DNA of 63,118 nt from Oceanospirillaceae bacterium (lineage in GTDB: Bacteria > Pseudomonadota > Gammaproteobacteria > Pseudomonadales > Oceanobacteraceae), in the NCBI GenBank assembly GCA_002723385.1, contig PBNY01000049.1:1-63118 (forward strand). The letters are read 5' to 3'. Below the pieces are notes generated by a model. It did no database searches. It saw nothing but the letters and a program-made list of their open reading frames with translations, and was not told the DNA's origin. Made by a program: the position numbers and the translations under genes. Below, piece after piece: positions 56,308 to 63,118 of the stretch (positions within the stretch are counted from its first letter, which is position 1; every line of letters begins with the position of its first letter).

Positions 56308-58032
56308 TTATTGGCTCGTCAGATGACGAACCAGCAATTGAATGGACCGACGACCACGATACTCGTTGATATCCAGCTGAAAAACGATACGGGCACGGTG
56401 ACAGCTGGCATTCGGCCATTGAGCCGGGTCGATATTAAACCAGATAGCATCCAGCATGAGACCACTGCTGGCGTGTTGATCAGGAGCCAGAACCAGCTTC
56501 AGATGACGCCCTCCGACAATCCGCTGCTGAGCCAGCTGAAATACGCCCTCAAACAGCGGTTCAGGAAACCCTTGTCCCCATGGGCCTGCGTGTCGAAGTT
56601 GCTCGGCAAATTCGAGTACAAATTCGGTGTGGTCCAGCTGTCCGTCCACTTCCAGAGTCTGTGTCAACTGGGCTTCCGACAGCTGTTCGCGACAGACCTG
56701 ATCAAACGCCTGACGAAACTCATCCAGCCGATCTTTCCGCACGGTCATCCCGGCGGCCATCGCATGACCGCCAAATTTCACCAGCATACCGGGGGCACGC
56801 TTGTCGACCAGATCCAGTGCATCGCGCAGATGAAACCCGGCAATTGAACGAGCTGAGCCCTTGATCAATCCGTCATCACCGTCGGCAAAGGCAATCACGG
56901 GACGATGAACCTTGTCCTTGATTCGGGAAGCGAGAATGCCGATCACGCCCTGATGCCAGTCTGTATGATGAAGTGCCAACCCAAAGGGAAGTGCATCGCC
57001 AGCATCGAATTCATCGATAAAGCGCTGGGCATCGGCGGTCATCGCCGCTTCGATGTGTTTGCGATCCCGATTCAACTCATCCAGTTGCTGAGCCATATCC
57101 AGCGCCAGATTCGGATCATCCGTCAGCAAACAGTCAATGCCAATGCTCATGTCATCCAGACGACCAGCGGCATTGAGCCTGGGACCGATGATAAAACCGA
57201 AGTCACTGGATACAGCCCGTTGTGGGTTGCGCCCGGCCACCTGCATCAACGCCGTAATGCCCACAGCCGTTTGACCTGCACGAATGCGACGTAACCCCTG
57301 CTCGACCAGAATGCGATTGTTGTAATCCAGAGCGACGACATCAGCAACCGTGGCCAGCGCCACCAGATCCAGAAGATCCGCCAGATTCGGGGCTTTGGCG
57401 GTGAAATAGCCGATTTCATTCAATCGCGCGCGCAACGCCAGCATCAAATAAAACGCGACGGTGCAGCCACAAGCATTCTTGCTCGGAAAGCGGCAACCCG
57501 GCTGATTGGGATTAACAATCGCCTCAGCATCGGGTAATTCATCCCCCGGCAGGTGGTGATCTGTCACCAGCACCTTGATACCCGCTGCCTGTGCCGCAGC
57601 AACGCCATCCACCGATGCAATACCATTATCAACCGTCACGATCAGCGCCGGTTTGTTGGTCAACTGACACGCAACGCCCACCAGCTCTGGCGTCAATCCA
57701 TAGCCAAAATCGAACCGGTTCGGTACCAGAAAATCCACCTGGGTGAATCCCATCATTCGCAGTGCGCGAATCACCAGAGCCGTACTGGTGGCCCCGTCCA
57801 CATCGAAATCACCGACCACCAGAATTTGCTGATTATGCGTCATCGCATCAACCAGCAACTGAACAGCCTGATCAATTCCCTTCAGTGAATGGTATGGCAG
57901 CAGGTGCGCCAGATTCAGCGCCAGCCGATCCTCAGAGAGTACACCGCGTGCGGCATACACACGCTGAAGCGCAGGGTGGAGACAATCCAGTTGCCAGGAT
58001 TCCGGCAATGGACGTTGGACAACGCGAACCAT
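56308..58032 (-). CDS. recJ: Single-stranded-DNA exonuclease RecJ
   Basis: A 574-residue DHH-family 5'-3' exonuclease of normal length. GDFDVDGATSTALV (motif I), VTDHHLPG (DHH motif III) and KFGGHAMAAGMTV (DHHA1 region) are visible, with the OB domain at the C-terminal end. It acts in recombination and mismatch repair. The ATG at 58032 is used. The DUF4124 gene lies 27 bp downstream and a ligase gene 50 bp upstream, all on the same strand. Confidence 0.96.
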   Translation of the reverse strand: MVRVVQRPLPESWQLDCLHPALQRVYAARGVLSEDRLALNLAHLLPYHSLKGIDQAVQLLVDAMTHNQQILVVGDFDVDGATSTALVIRALRMMGFTQVDFLVPNRFDFGYGLTPELVGVACQLTNKPALIVTVDNGIASVDGVAAAQAAGIKVLVTDHHLPGDELPDAEAIVNPNQPGCRFPSKNACGCTVAFYLMLALRARLNEIGYFTAKAPNLADLLDLVALATVADVVALDYNNRILVEQGLRRIRAGQTAVGITALMQVAGRNPQRAVSSDFGFIIGPRLNAAGRLDDMSIGIDCLLTDDPNLALDMAQQLDELNRDRKHIEAAMTADAQRFIDEFDAGDALPFGLALHHTDWHQGVIGILASRIKDKVHRPVIAFADGDDGLIKGSARSIAGFHLRDALDLVDKRAPGMLVKFGGHAMAAGMTVRKDRLDEFRQAFDQVCREQLSEAQLTQTLEVDGQLDHTEFVLEFAEQLRHAGPWGQGFPEPLFEGVFQLAQQRIVGGRHLKLVLAPDQHASSGLMLDAIWFNIDPAQWPNASCHRARIVFQLDINEYRGRRSIQLLVRHLTSQ

Positions 58033-58082
58033 GAGAAAACCTTCGTAAAAACAGGCCGTCAGTGTACCTCATGAAGTCCGCA

Positions 58083-58925
58083 TCAGAGCGCGGCATCTCG
58101 GACTCTGATAAAGCGTGCAAAACGCGGCAGCCCCGACGTCGTCAGGCCATTGTAGAGAAACGTCACACGACTGCCCAAAGGTGGAGGATTCACGCGCAGC
58201 GCGTCGCTCAAACCGGAGCCCAGCCGAAACTCCCGGCCGTCGTCCATACGAACCTTCAGCGAACCCGTCATGCCCTGGTACTTCCCCTTGCCGGGAACAA
58301 ACCCCACCACCGTGGCTTCCGCATCCTGATGCTGCTTGACCTTGAGCAGGTGCGGACTGCGACCAGTCTGGTAGTGACTGGTACGACGATGCAACATCAA
58401 GCCTTCGCCACCCTTGGCCAGGACATCCGATAGCATGGCTTGCAACGCGAGTTCGGAATCAACGAAGGTCTGCTCCAGAGCCTGAATCCAGCTCACATCG
58501 AGTCCATCAACCAGCTTCTTCAATTGCTCGCTGCGATGCTCAAACGTCCCGGTTTCGTCCGGCATATCGAACAGCATCAAAGACAAGGACCGCCATTGTT
58601 CATCCGTTGCCTGATACGACTGAACGATGCTGTTGACGGTGGAAAACTGTCCCCGCCCCGCCCACAACTCACCATCCAGAGGCGTATCGGGCAAATGTTT
58701 TGTAAACCAATCGGGGGCATCAATGGGGTAGCCAGAGCGGGTTCTGAGCTGTTCACCATTCCAGTACACACGAATGCCATCCAGCTTTTCACTCACCAGA
58801 TAGGCGGACACATTCTCGTAGCCCTGATACACCTGAGCCAGCATCAGAGGCGATGCCTGCCTTGCCATTCCAGACAATGGCAATACCAGAATGAAACAAA
58901 TGAGCAGTATCTGAATCCAGTCCAT
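58083..58925 (-). CDS. Exported ATP-dependent DNA ligase (LigE type)
   Basis: A 280-residue small ligase. The first 22 residues (DWIQILLICFILVLPLSGMA) are a signal peptide; the mature enzyme has the adenylation lysine Lys47 in SEKLDGIR, motif III region LDGELWAG, motif IV EGLMLHR, motif V LLKVKQ and an OB domain. Small ATP-dependent ligases with signal peptides occur in several gammaproteobacteria and are thought to seal DNA in the periplasm, perhaps during uptake. The ATG at 58925 has AGGAG before it. It is next to recJ. Confidence 0.93.
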   Translation of the reverse strand: MDWIQILLICFILVLPLSGMARQASPLMLAQVYQGYENVSAYLVSEKLDGIRVYWNGEQLRTRSGYPIDAPDWFTKHLPDTPLDGELWAGRGQFSTVNSIVQSYQATDEQWRSLSLMLFDMPDETGTFEHRSEQLKKLVDGLDVSWIQALEQTFVDSELALQAMLSDVLAKGGEGLMLHRRTSHYQTGRSPHLLKVKQHQDAEATVVGFVPGKGKYQGMTGSLKVRMDDGREFRLGSGLSDALRVNPPPLGSRVTFLYNGLTTSGLPRFARFIRVRDAAL

Positions 58926-59178
58926 GGGCAGACTCCTGAAGTGAGGGAAGAGTAAAAACCTGCCATATGGGAAGCACGAGCCAAAGACCAGAGACGTAAA
59001 ATCAGAAAAAAGTACCAGTCGAGGCCGGGAAACAGGCCTCCTCAGCAATAGACACTCAGCCCTCAGACCCGATTCTGAACCCAGCTAACAAGCGCGGATC
59101 AGCTAAAACTCTCCAGCAGCGCTTGACTTTTCAGACTCGATGCATAATTTTTGTACAACTTTCAGACAGGGAATCCAT

Positions 59179-59598
59179 ATGAATCACTACCTATTGGGAT
59201 TGGGGAGCAACATCAACCCTGAAGAAAATCTGCCCAGAGCCAGGGCCGCTCTGGCCGGTATCACCGACGTCATTACCATTTCGCCGGTGGTGGATACCCC
59301 TGCCGTTGGTGATTCATTCAATTACCCATTTCAGAATCAGCTGATGCTGGTCTGCAGTCCGCTGGAATCAACGGAACTCAAACAGCAACTGCTGGACATT
59401 GAAGAGAAGCTCGGTAGAGAACCGAAATGCGAAGCACGCAAATTCAAGGACAGAACCATCGACATCGACATTTTGGGTGAGGCCCAGTCACGGGAAGACT
59501 GTATCCAGTTTCCGCTGGATGAAAGCTATTATCTGTCGGCACGGGAGCAGTGGCAGCTCTCAAACCCTGCCGCATCCAGCTCCCTGACCTCAGGCTGA
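59179..59598 (+). CDS. HPPK (FolK)-like pyrophosphokinase
   Basis: A 139-residue protein, shorter than the common 160. LGLGSNINPEENL and RTIDIDIL (with the preceding KFKD) are the HPPK signatures; the C-terminal region is reduced. HPPK transfers pyrophosphate to 6-hydroxymethyl-dihydropterin in folate synthesis. It is convergent with a folM-like gene. It may be a second, specialised copy rather than the main folK. Confidence 0.85.
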   Translation: MNHYLLGLGSNINPEENLPRARAALAGITDVITISPVVDTPAVGDSFNYPFQNQLMLVCSPLESTELKQQLLDIEEKLGREPKCEARKFKDRTIDIDILGEAQSREDCIQFPLDESYYLSAREQWQLSNPAASSSLTSG

Positions 59599-59625
59599 AG
59601 CCAATCACACTCCAGCCTGATACAT

Positions 59626-60372
59626 TCATGAAGTCTGATTGACGAAGGTCTGGTCATACCGATTGGTCACAAAGCGCCCGCCATCAACCCGCATCACTGT
59701 GCCAGTCAAAGCGCGTGCATTCATCAGATAGACGCAGGCATCAATGATGGCTTCATAACCCAACTCTTCGCGAATCAGGGATTGTGAAAGCACCTGCTGG
59801 CGATACGCTTCTGAATGCTCCGGCAAGAACTTCACCGGCCCCGGCTGAATCACGTTGACCCGCACCTTTCCAGCCAGACGCTGGGCCTGACTCAAGGCCA
59901 GGTTTTGCAACCCGGCCTTGCTGGCACAGTAAGCGGCAAAGCGCTGATTCGGAATATCAGAATAAATATCCGAAATCGCGACCACCGCCGCCTGATTGGC
60001 CCAATACTCCTTCAAAGCCTCCATCAACAAATACGGCGCTCCAACATGAACATGCAGGTGCTTCTGAACATGCTCAGCATGGTCTCGCAGGCGATCCCCT
60101 ACGACAGCATCCGGCACAAAACAGGAAGCGTTGTGTACCAATCCATCAAGCTGTGTAACATTGGCCCGAAGCCAGTCGTTCAGCTGCTCACACAAACCGA
60201 GTACGGAATCAGCACTCGATAAATCCGCCTGAAACGACATCAATCGCTCGTGAGACGCAAGCTCATTCGCCGTGTTGTAATGCGCCAGAACCCGCCAGCC
60301 CTGAGCCAGCCAATACTCGGCAAGGTCTTTACCAAGACGACGGCCTGCCCCCGTGATCAATATCGTTTTCAT
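59626..60372 (-). CDS. folM: Short-chain dehydrogenase, FolM-type dihydromonapterin reductase
   Basis: A 248-residue SDR. TGAGRRLGKDLAEYW is the cofactor-binding start, NASCF the central motif, and YCASKAGLQNLALS carries the catalytic Tyr and Lys. The RRLG arginine pattern and length match FolM, which reduces dihydromonapterin to tetrahydromonapterin. The ATG at 60372 has GAGG before it; an upstream extension to 60513 is not SDR-like. The folK-like gene next to it fits a pterin context. Confidence 0.85.
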   Translation of the reverse strand: MKTILITGAGRRLGKDLAEYWLAQGWRVLAHYNTANELASHERLMSFQADLSSADSVLGLCEQLNDWLRANVTQLDGLVHNASCFVPDAVVGDRLRDHAEHVQKHLHVHVGAPYLLMEALKEYWANQAAVVAISDIYSDIPNQRFAAYCASKAGLQNLALSQAQRLAGKVRVNVIQPGPVKFLPEHSEAYRQQVLSQSLIREELGYEAIIDACVYLMNARALTGTVMRVDGGRFVTNRYDQTFVNQTS

Positions 60373-60382
60373 GACCGCCTCG

Positions 60383-60769
60383 CTACTCGGAATCAAAACC
60401 GTCGACATCCAGCACCTCAGCCGCGGCCCTAAAGGCTTCCTGAGCTGCTGGTGCGCCGCAATACACAATACTGTGCAGCAAGACTTCACGGATTTCTTCC
60501 GGCGTACAACCATTGTTCAAGGCACCGCGAATATGACCTTTAAGCTCAGTCGGAGATTTCAAAGCCGCCAACATGGCAATGGTCACCAGAGAACGCACAT
60601 TACGGGGCAAGGCCTCACGCTGCCAGGTCGACCCCCAGGCATTCTCGTTGATCCAGTCCTGCAAAGGCGCATTCAATGACGTGGTATTGGACAGGGCGCG
60701 ATCAACAAATTCATCGCCCATCACCTCACGACGAACCTTCAGACCCGCTTGCTTATCTTCTTCAGCCAT
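60383..60769 (-). CDS. Carboxymuconolactone-decarboxylase-family protein
   Basis: A 128-residue AhpD/CMD-fold protein. LVTIAMLAALKSPTELKGHIRGALNNGCTPEEI is the family core with the usual helices. The catalytic CxxC of AhpD is not evident; the family also includes gamma-carboxymuconolactone decarboxylase PcaC, which this resembles in length and in the region around VLLHSIVYCGAPAA. No other aromatic-degradation genes are near. It starts about 10 bp before folM and is probably cotranscribed with it. Confidence 0.85.
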   Translation of the reverse strand: MAEEDKQAGLKVRREVMGDEFVDRALSNTTSLNAPLQDWINENAWGSTWQREALPRNVRSLVTIAMLAALKSPTELKGHIRGALNNGCTPEEIREVLLHSIVYCGAPAAQEAFRAAAEVLDVDGFDSE

Positions 60770-60977
60770 ACCTAACTCCGAAAAATCTGTGAATCAGGCA
60801 TGCTAGGCAATATCCGGGCAACAGGCCAGACGTGCTTTGGGATGGCTTAAACGAGTGGCCAGGTGATTTGAACGTTTCCACAGAAAATCGTGGAAACTGC
60901 TCGCGTACTACGCTTACCAAAAGAAGGCAGGAAGGGTAAAAATACAGAAATCGCGTGTTTGTGCAGATTTCAGGCAC

Positions 60978-61003
60978 AAAAAAACCAGCTCGATGGCTGG
61001 TTT
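60978..61003 (-). terminator. Terminator of the initiator tRNA gene
   Basis: AAACCAGC and GCTGGTTT pair around a 6-base loop. On the minus strand a run of T follows directly. It lies 33 bases beyond the tRNA 3' end. Confidence 0.9.
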
Positions 61004-61035
61004 CTTTTATCACTACGCTACGATGTTCTTACAAA

Positions 61036-61112
<77 letters not shown>

Positions 61113-61174
61113 ACATCGTAATCTCTGACGTTTCATTTCCCGCTTTCGACAGCCTGAGCATAGACTGTAAATCG

Positions 61175-61217
61175 AAATGGTTGCGGGGGCCGGATTTGAA
61201 CCGACGACGGTTATGAG
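61175..61217 (-). pseudogene. Duplicated 3' half of the initiator tRNA, candidate attR
   Basis: Read on the minus strand, these bases repeat the initiator tRNA from the anticodon (CTCATAACC) to CCA and three bases beyond, with a 5-base deletion in the variable arm. The 5' half is missing and the sequence beyond is AT-rich and unrelated. This is expected if an element inserted into a second, upstream copy of the tRNA and left its displaced 3' half behind. Confidence 0.8.
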
Positions 61218-61455
61218 AATGAAGACAAGAGATCATTTAAATTGATCTTAAATTATAAATATTGCCGTAAATTACCAATTTAGAAGCACTTTCGAACCAT
61301 CAACAAAAATCAGATTAGGTAAATCAAGATCGATTAAAACTTGCCCATGGCACAGATTTGGGCACAAAATTATTGTTATCAGAATGACCTTAGGGGCACG
61401 GGAGACATCGCCTGGATCTGTCAGATCACGCCTGAATACGACATCTCATCGAATT
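61218..61455. other. AT-rich non-coding gap at the island edge
   Basis: About 240 bases, noticeably AT-rich at first. An inverted repeat TGCCCA (61342-61347) and TGGGCA (61359-61364) overlaps two direct copies of GGCACA 12 bp apart. No integrase or other gene is visible. Confidence 0.5.
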
Positions 61456-62061
61456 TCATTCCAACAGCAACGACATAAACGCCAGCAGATGTTGATCATT
61501 TTTAGCAGCCGGTTTATGTGTGCGCTTGGCATACCACTGTTCTCCACGAGCGCCACACTGGTCACGAATTTGCATCCTCAGTGCTCGGGTCTGCTGATCG
61601 TGTTGCCGGATTTGTTGTTGGAACGTTTTCAATATTTCATAGTTTTCGTCAATACGAACCTGAACCTGTCGTTTGATTGTCAGCAGTTGCTCTATCTCGC
61701 CCTGCAAACCCCGTTTTTCAGTTCGGCTGCCACTGGCTCTTTTCTGCTGGAAGGCCTGGTCGATACAATGCTTCAATTCATGGCGAGCCTGTTTTTCTTC
61801 CTTTAAAGTCTCTTTGATCTGCTGAATTTCCTGGCGCATCTGAAGACCATGCAGGTGCGACTGATGGTGCAGACTGGTCATTTCTACGAACTGCAAATGC
61901 GCCCTTTCCTTTTCAGCCTGGCGCTTCAATCGGCGCTGATAATCATCCGTTTTCTCTTGCACCCGTCGCTGTCGGCGCACAACCTCACTGCGTGCACTTT
62001 CCCGCTCGGAGCAGGCCAACAACAAGGCTCCAGCCGCTGCAACTGACAATACTTGCCACAT
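61456..62061 (-). CDS. Coiled-coil protein with hydrophobic N-terminus, possible lipoprotein
   Basis: A 201-residue protein. The N-terminus (SVAAAGALLLACSER) is hydrophobic and ends in LLAC, which could be a lipobox with Cys17. The rest is an almost continuous charged helix with heptad leucines (about 30-165) and a basic C-terminal segment. A purine-rich ribosome-binding site, GGGGGAAAG, precedes the ATG. It follows the next coiled-coil gene by 49 bp and is cotranscribed with it. No family is recognised. It lies in the DNA beyond the tRNA duplication. Confidence 0.72.
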   Translation of the reverse strand: MWQVLSVAAAGALLLACSERESARSEVVRRQRRVQEKTDDYQRRLKRQAEKERAHLQFVEMTSLHHQSHLHGLQMRQEIQQIKETLKEEKQARHELKHCIDQAFQQKRASGSRTEKRGLQGEIEQLLTIKRQVQVRIDENYEILKTFQQQIRQHDQQTRALRMQIRDQCGARGEQWYAKRTHKPAAKNDQHLLAFMSLLLE

Positions 62062-62110
62062 TACTTCTTTCCCCCATTCTGATGCACTTGCCCGATGAAC
62101 GTCTTTCCGC

Positions 62111-62572
62111 TCAACCCAACGTGACCTGAGGCGTCAACGCCAAACGCTCCACTGAGGCTTCATTCAACCCCCTGAGCTGTTCGTTCATGTCTTGAATCAC
62201 ACACAGGATCTGGGCGCGGTCTTCTGTGCTGAACCCCGGACTCACCAACACCTGGATGAGCTCACCGCGCTGCCTGAGTATTTCCATTCCCACCTGATGT
62301 TGCTGGGCACTTTCCTGAGCCAGCAACCGGTAATGACGCTCACAGCGCTCCCGTAACAACTGCAATTGCGCCAGCTTTTGTTGGTGATCTGCCGTAAGCT
62401 GCTGACTGCGCAGCTTGAACTCGGCGTCCAGCCTTTTTTCTTCCAGTGCCAGTTGTTGGGCAGCCTGGCGATACTGGAGAATATCGGTGAAGACCGACAA
62501 CAACGACGGCCCCGCCGCTGCCAGCGTTGTTTGCAGAGGTTGAGACAAAACAATGGGAGTGATTGGTAGCAT
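62111..62572 (-). CDS. Coiled-coil protein of unknown function
   Basis: A 153-residue protein. The N-terminal 45 residues (MLPITPIVLSQPLQTTLAAAG first) are weakly hydrophobic; a long helix follows (about 45-105, QLALEEKRLDAEFKLRSQQL region), then a more globular end with EDRAQILCVIQDMNEQLRGL. The frame is open to 62743, but GGAG precedes the ATG at 62572 and the upstream part is not protein-like. It is the first gene of a two-gene unit that runs away from the AT-rich repeat region at 62.8-63.1 kb. No family is recognised. Confidence 0.7.
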   Translation of the reverse strand: MLPITPIVLSQPLQTTLAAAGPSLLSVFTDILQYRQAAQQLALEEKRLDAEFKLRSQQLTADHQQKLAQLQLLRERCERHYRLLAQESAQQHQVGMEILRQRGELIQVLVSPGFSTEDRAQILCVIQDMNEQLRGLNEASVERLALTPQVTLG

Positions 62573-62826
62573 GGGAGGCTCCTCGTTGCGGCATGACACA
62601 TGAGATCCGATAGCTGAATCATGCAACATAAAGAGAAACCAAAGCGTGCTCCAAGGTTCGGCAGCACTGACACGATTTTCAGACAGTGTTCTCAATCCAT
62701 ACATCAACCCCGCTGATGGCCAGCTGGTGCCAGAACAAGGCATGCAGAGTATGATTTAGCGAGCCAAACACACGACGAACAACGCCGCTCTGAGGTCAAC
62801 TGACCTTAGCCCATACGTAAATTTTG

Positions 62827-62841
62827 CTGTACAAAAAACAG
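62827..62841. promoter_or_regulatory. Repeated 15-bp site CTGTACAAAAAACAG, copy 1
   Basis: CTGT and ACAG half-sites are separated by 7 bases and followed by TCAA. The identical 19-base string recurs at 63013-63031. The spacing is one base shorter than the LexA consensus CTGT-N8-ACAG, so it is not a standard SOS box. Confidence 0.65.
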
Positions 62842-62888
62842 TCAACAGAAAAACCCGCTGATGCAGCACTCCCATGCTACAATCCAAA

Positions 62889-62914
62889 CTGTAAAAAAAA
62901 GTCAGTTTTTACAG
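62889..62914. promoter_or_regulatory. 26-bp hairpin CTGTAAAAA/TTTTTACAG
   Basis: A perfect 9-bp inverted repeat around AAAGTCAG. The first half also resembles the repeated CTGTA...GTCA site. It could be an operator or an intrinsic hairpin. Confidence 0.6.
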
Positions 62915-63012
62915 GATATAGCTTGATAGTACCCGCTTACTTTTATAGTATGGCGGGGCTTTGGAAGAGCCGGATGCTCCTTAAAAATTCAGTACAAAAA
63001 TTGAACAAATCA

Positions 63013-63027
63013 CTGTACAAAAAACAG
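63013..63027. promoter_or_regulatory. Repeated 15-bp site CTGTACAAAAAACAG, copy 2
   Basis: Identical to copy 1 over 19 bases including the following TCAA, 186 bp downstream. It lies about 55 bases before the candidate CRISPR repeat. Confidence 0.65.
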
Positions 63028-63082
63028 TCAATTTTTTCGTTTTTCAAGTGCTTGATTTTTAAAGGAAAATTTTTGGCTAAGA

Positions 63083-63118
63083 GTTCCAAACCTGCCCCGT
63101 TTATAAGGGGATTAAGAC
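63083..63118 (+). CRISPR. Candidate first CRISPR repeat at the window end (single copy seen)
   Basis: The last 36 bases start GTTCCAAACC, contain CCCC and GGGG flanking an AT-rich loop (63095-63110), and end ATTAAGAC. The length, the starting GTT, the internal hairpin and the ATTAAGAC end all have the form of a CRISPR repeat. The preceding DNA is AT-rich and non-coding, like a leader. Only one copy is present and no cas gene is in view, so this is a prediction. Confidence 0.4.

Larger units (their letters stand above)
62573..63082. other. Long AT-rich non-coding tract, possible leader
   Basis: These 510 bases have no convincing gene. The part after 62820 is AT-rich and holds the repeated CTGT...ACAG sites, a 9-bp hairpin at 62889-62914, and a CCCGC/GCGGG inverted repeat (62932-62936 and 62953-62957). 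The tract lies immediately before the candidate CRISPR repeat, as a leader would, and also contains the promoter of the coiled-coil pair on the minus strand. Confidence 0.5.

Noticed and set aside
61340..61380. Integrase remnant at the island edge
   Set aside because: Short translated pieces look suggestive but no tyrosine-recombinase motif is present.
62827..63027. LexA (SOS) boxes
   Set aside because: The CTGT and ACAG halves are separated by 7 bases instead of 8 and nothing nearby is an SOS gene; listed only as repeated sites.

Overview
The window looks like one chromosomal contig of a marine-type gammaproteobacterium close to the Oceanospirillales/Pseudomonadales. The evidence is gene order (rhodanese RhdA, psd, a PilZ-like protein, fimX and serB in the Pseudomonas order; uvrA near yajR-ssb; ribD-ribE-ribB-ribH-nusB-thiL; a TIGR03545/TIGR03546 pair), an initiator tRNA that I cannot distinguish by eye from the Escherichia one, and moderate GC. 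Species cannot be named from this. Both window ends lie in sequences that look repetitive: the first 120 bases match an inverted-repeat element found again near 51.6 kb, and the last 36 bases have the shape of a CRISPR repeat. This is what a contig broken at repeats would look like.

Layout. 0.15-9.1 kb: rhodanese, phosphatidylserine decarboxylase, the complete EF-P plus beta-lysylation set (epmA, efp, epmB), a PilZ-like protein and a degenerate GGDEF-EAL protein of the FimX type. 9.2-15.8 kb: a signalling insertion between fimX and serB, made of a REC-only regulator, a TonB-dependent receptor, a small exported protein and a membrane histidine kinase on one strand, facing a sigma-54 activator with its own REC domain. 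15.9-30.1 kb: serB, an AhpA/cyclase-like protein, a DTW-domain tRNA-modification enzyme, uvrA, a CsgD-like regulator, YajR, SSB, a MATE pump, MoeA, an FAH-family enzyme and a PilZ protein. 30.3-33.2 kb: three small genes including a rhodanese, convergent with a large AAA+ ATPase. 34.6-37.1 kb: an AT-rich accessory island with an AbiE-type toxin-antitoxin pair, a small gene between inverted hairpin repeats and an orphan protein that may be an Ntn hydrolase. 37.2-51.6 kb: ettA, a large multi-PAS GGDEF-EAL protein, glyA, and the riboflavin-nusB-thiL operon followed by three small genes. 51.6-60.8 kb: a 268-bp inverted-repeat element abutting fumC, then the TIGR03545/6 pair, recJ, an exported ATP-dependent DNA ligase, folK-like, folM-like and a carboxymuconolactone decarboxylase-like gene.

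61.0-63.1 kb: an intact initiator tRNA, then a second copy of its 3' half with foreign-looking DNA beyond it. This arrangement fits the attR end of an integrated island. The island sequence carries two coiled-coil genes, an AT-rich non-coding tract with repeated CTGT...ACAG sites, and the candidate CRISPR repeat at the last base.

Cyclic-di-GMP is a recurring theme: a PilZ-like protein, FimX-type effector, CsgD-like regulator, PilZ protein and a full GGDEF-EAL enzyme all lie within 43 kb. The most interesting places are the sensory insertion at 9.2-15.8 kb, the small-gene/AAA+ cluster at 30-33 kb, the accessory island at 34.6-37.1 kb, and the tRNA-bounded end with the possible CRISPR leader.
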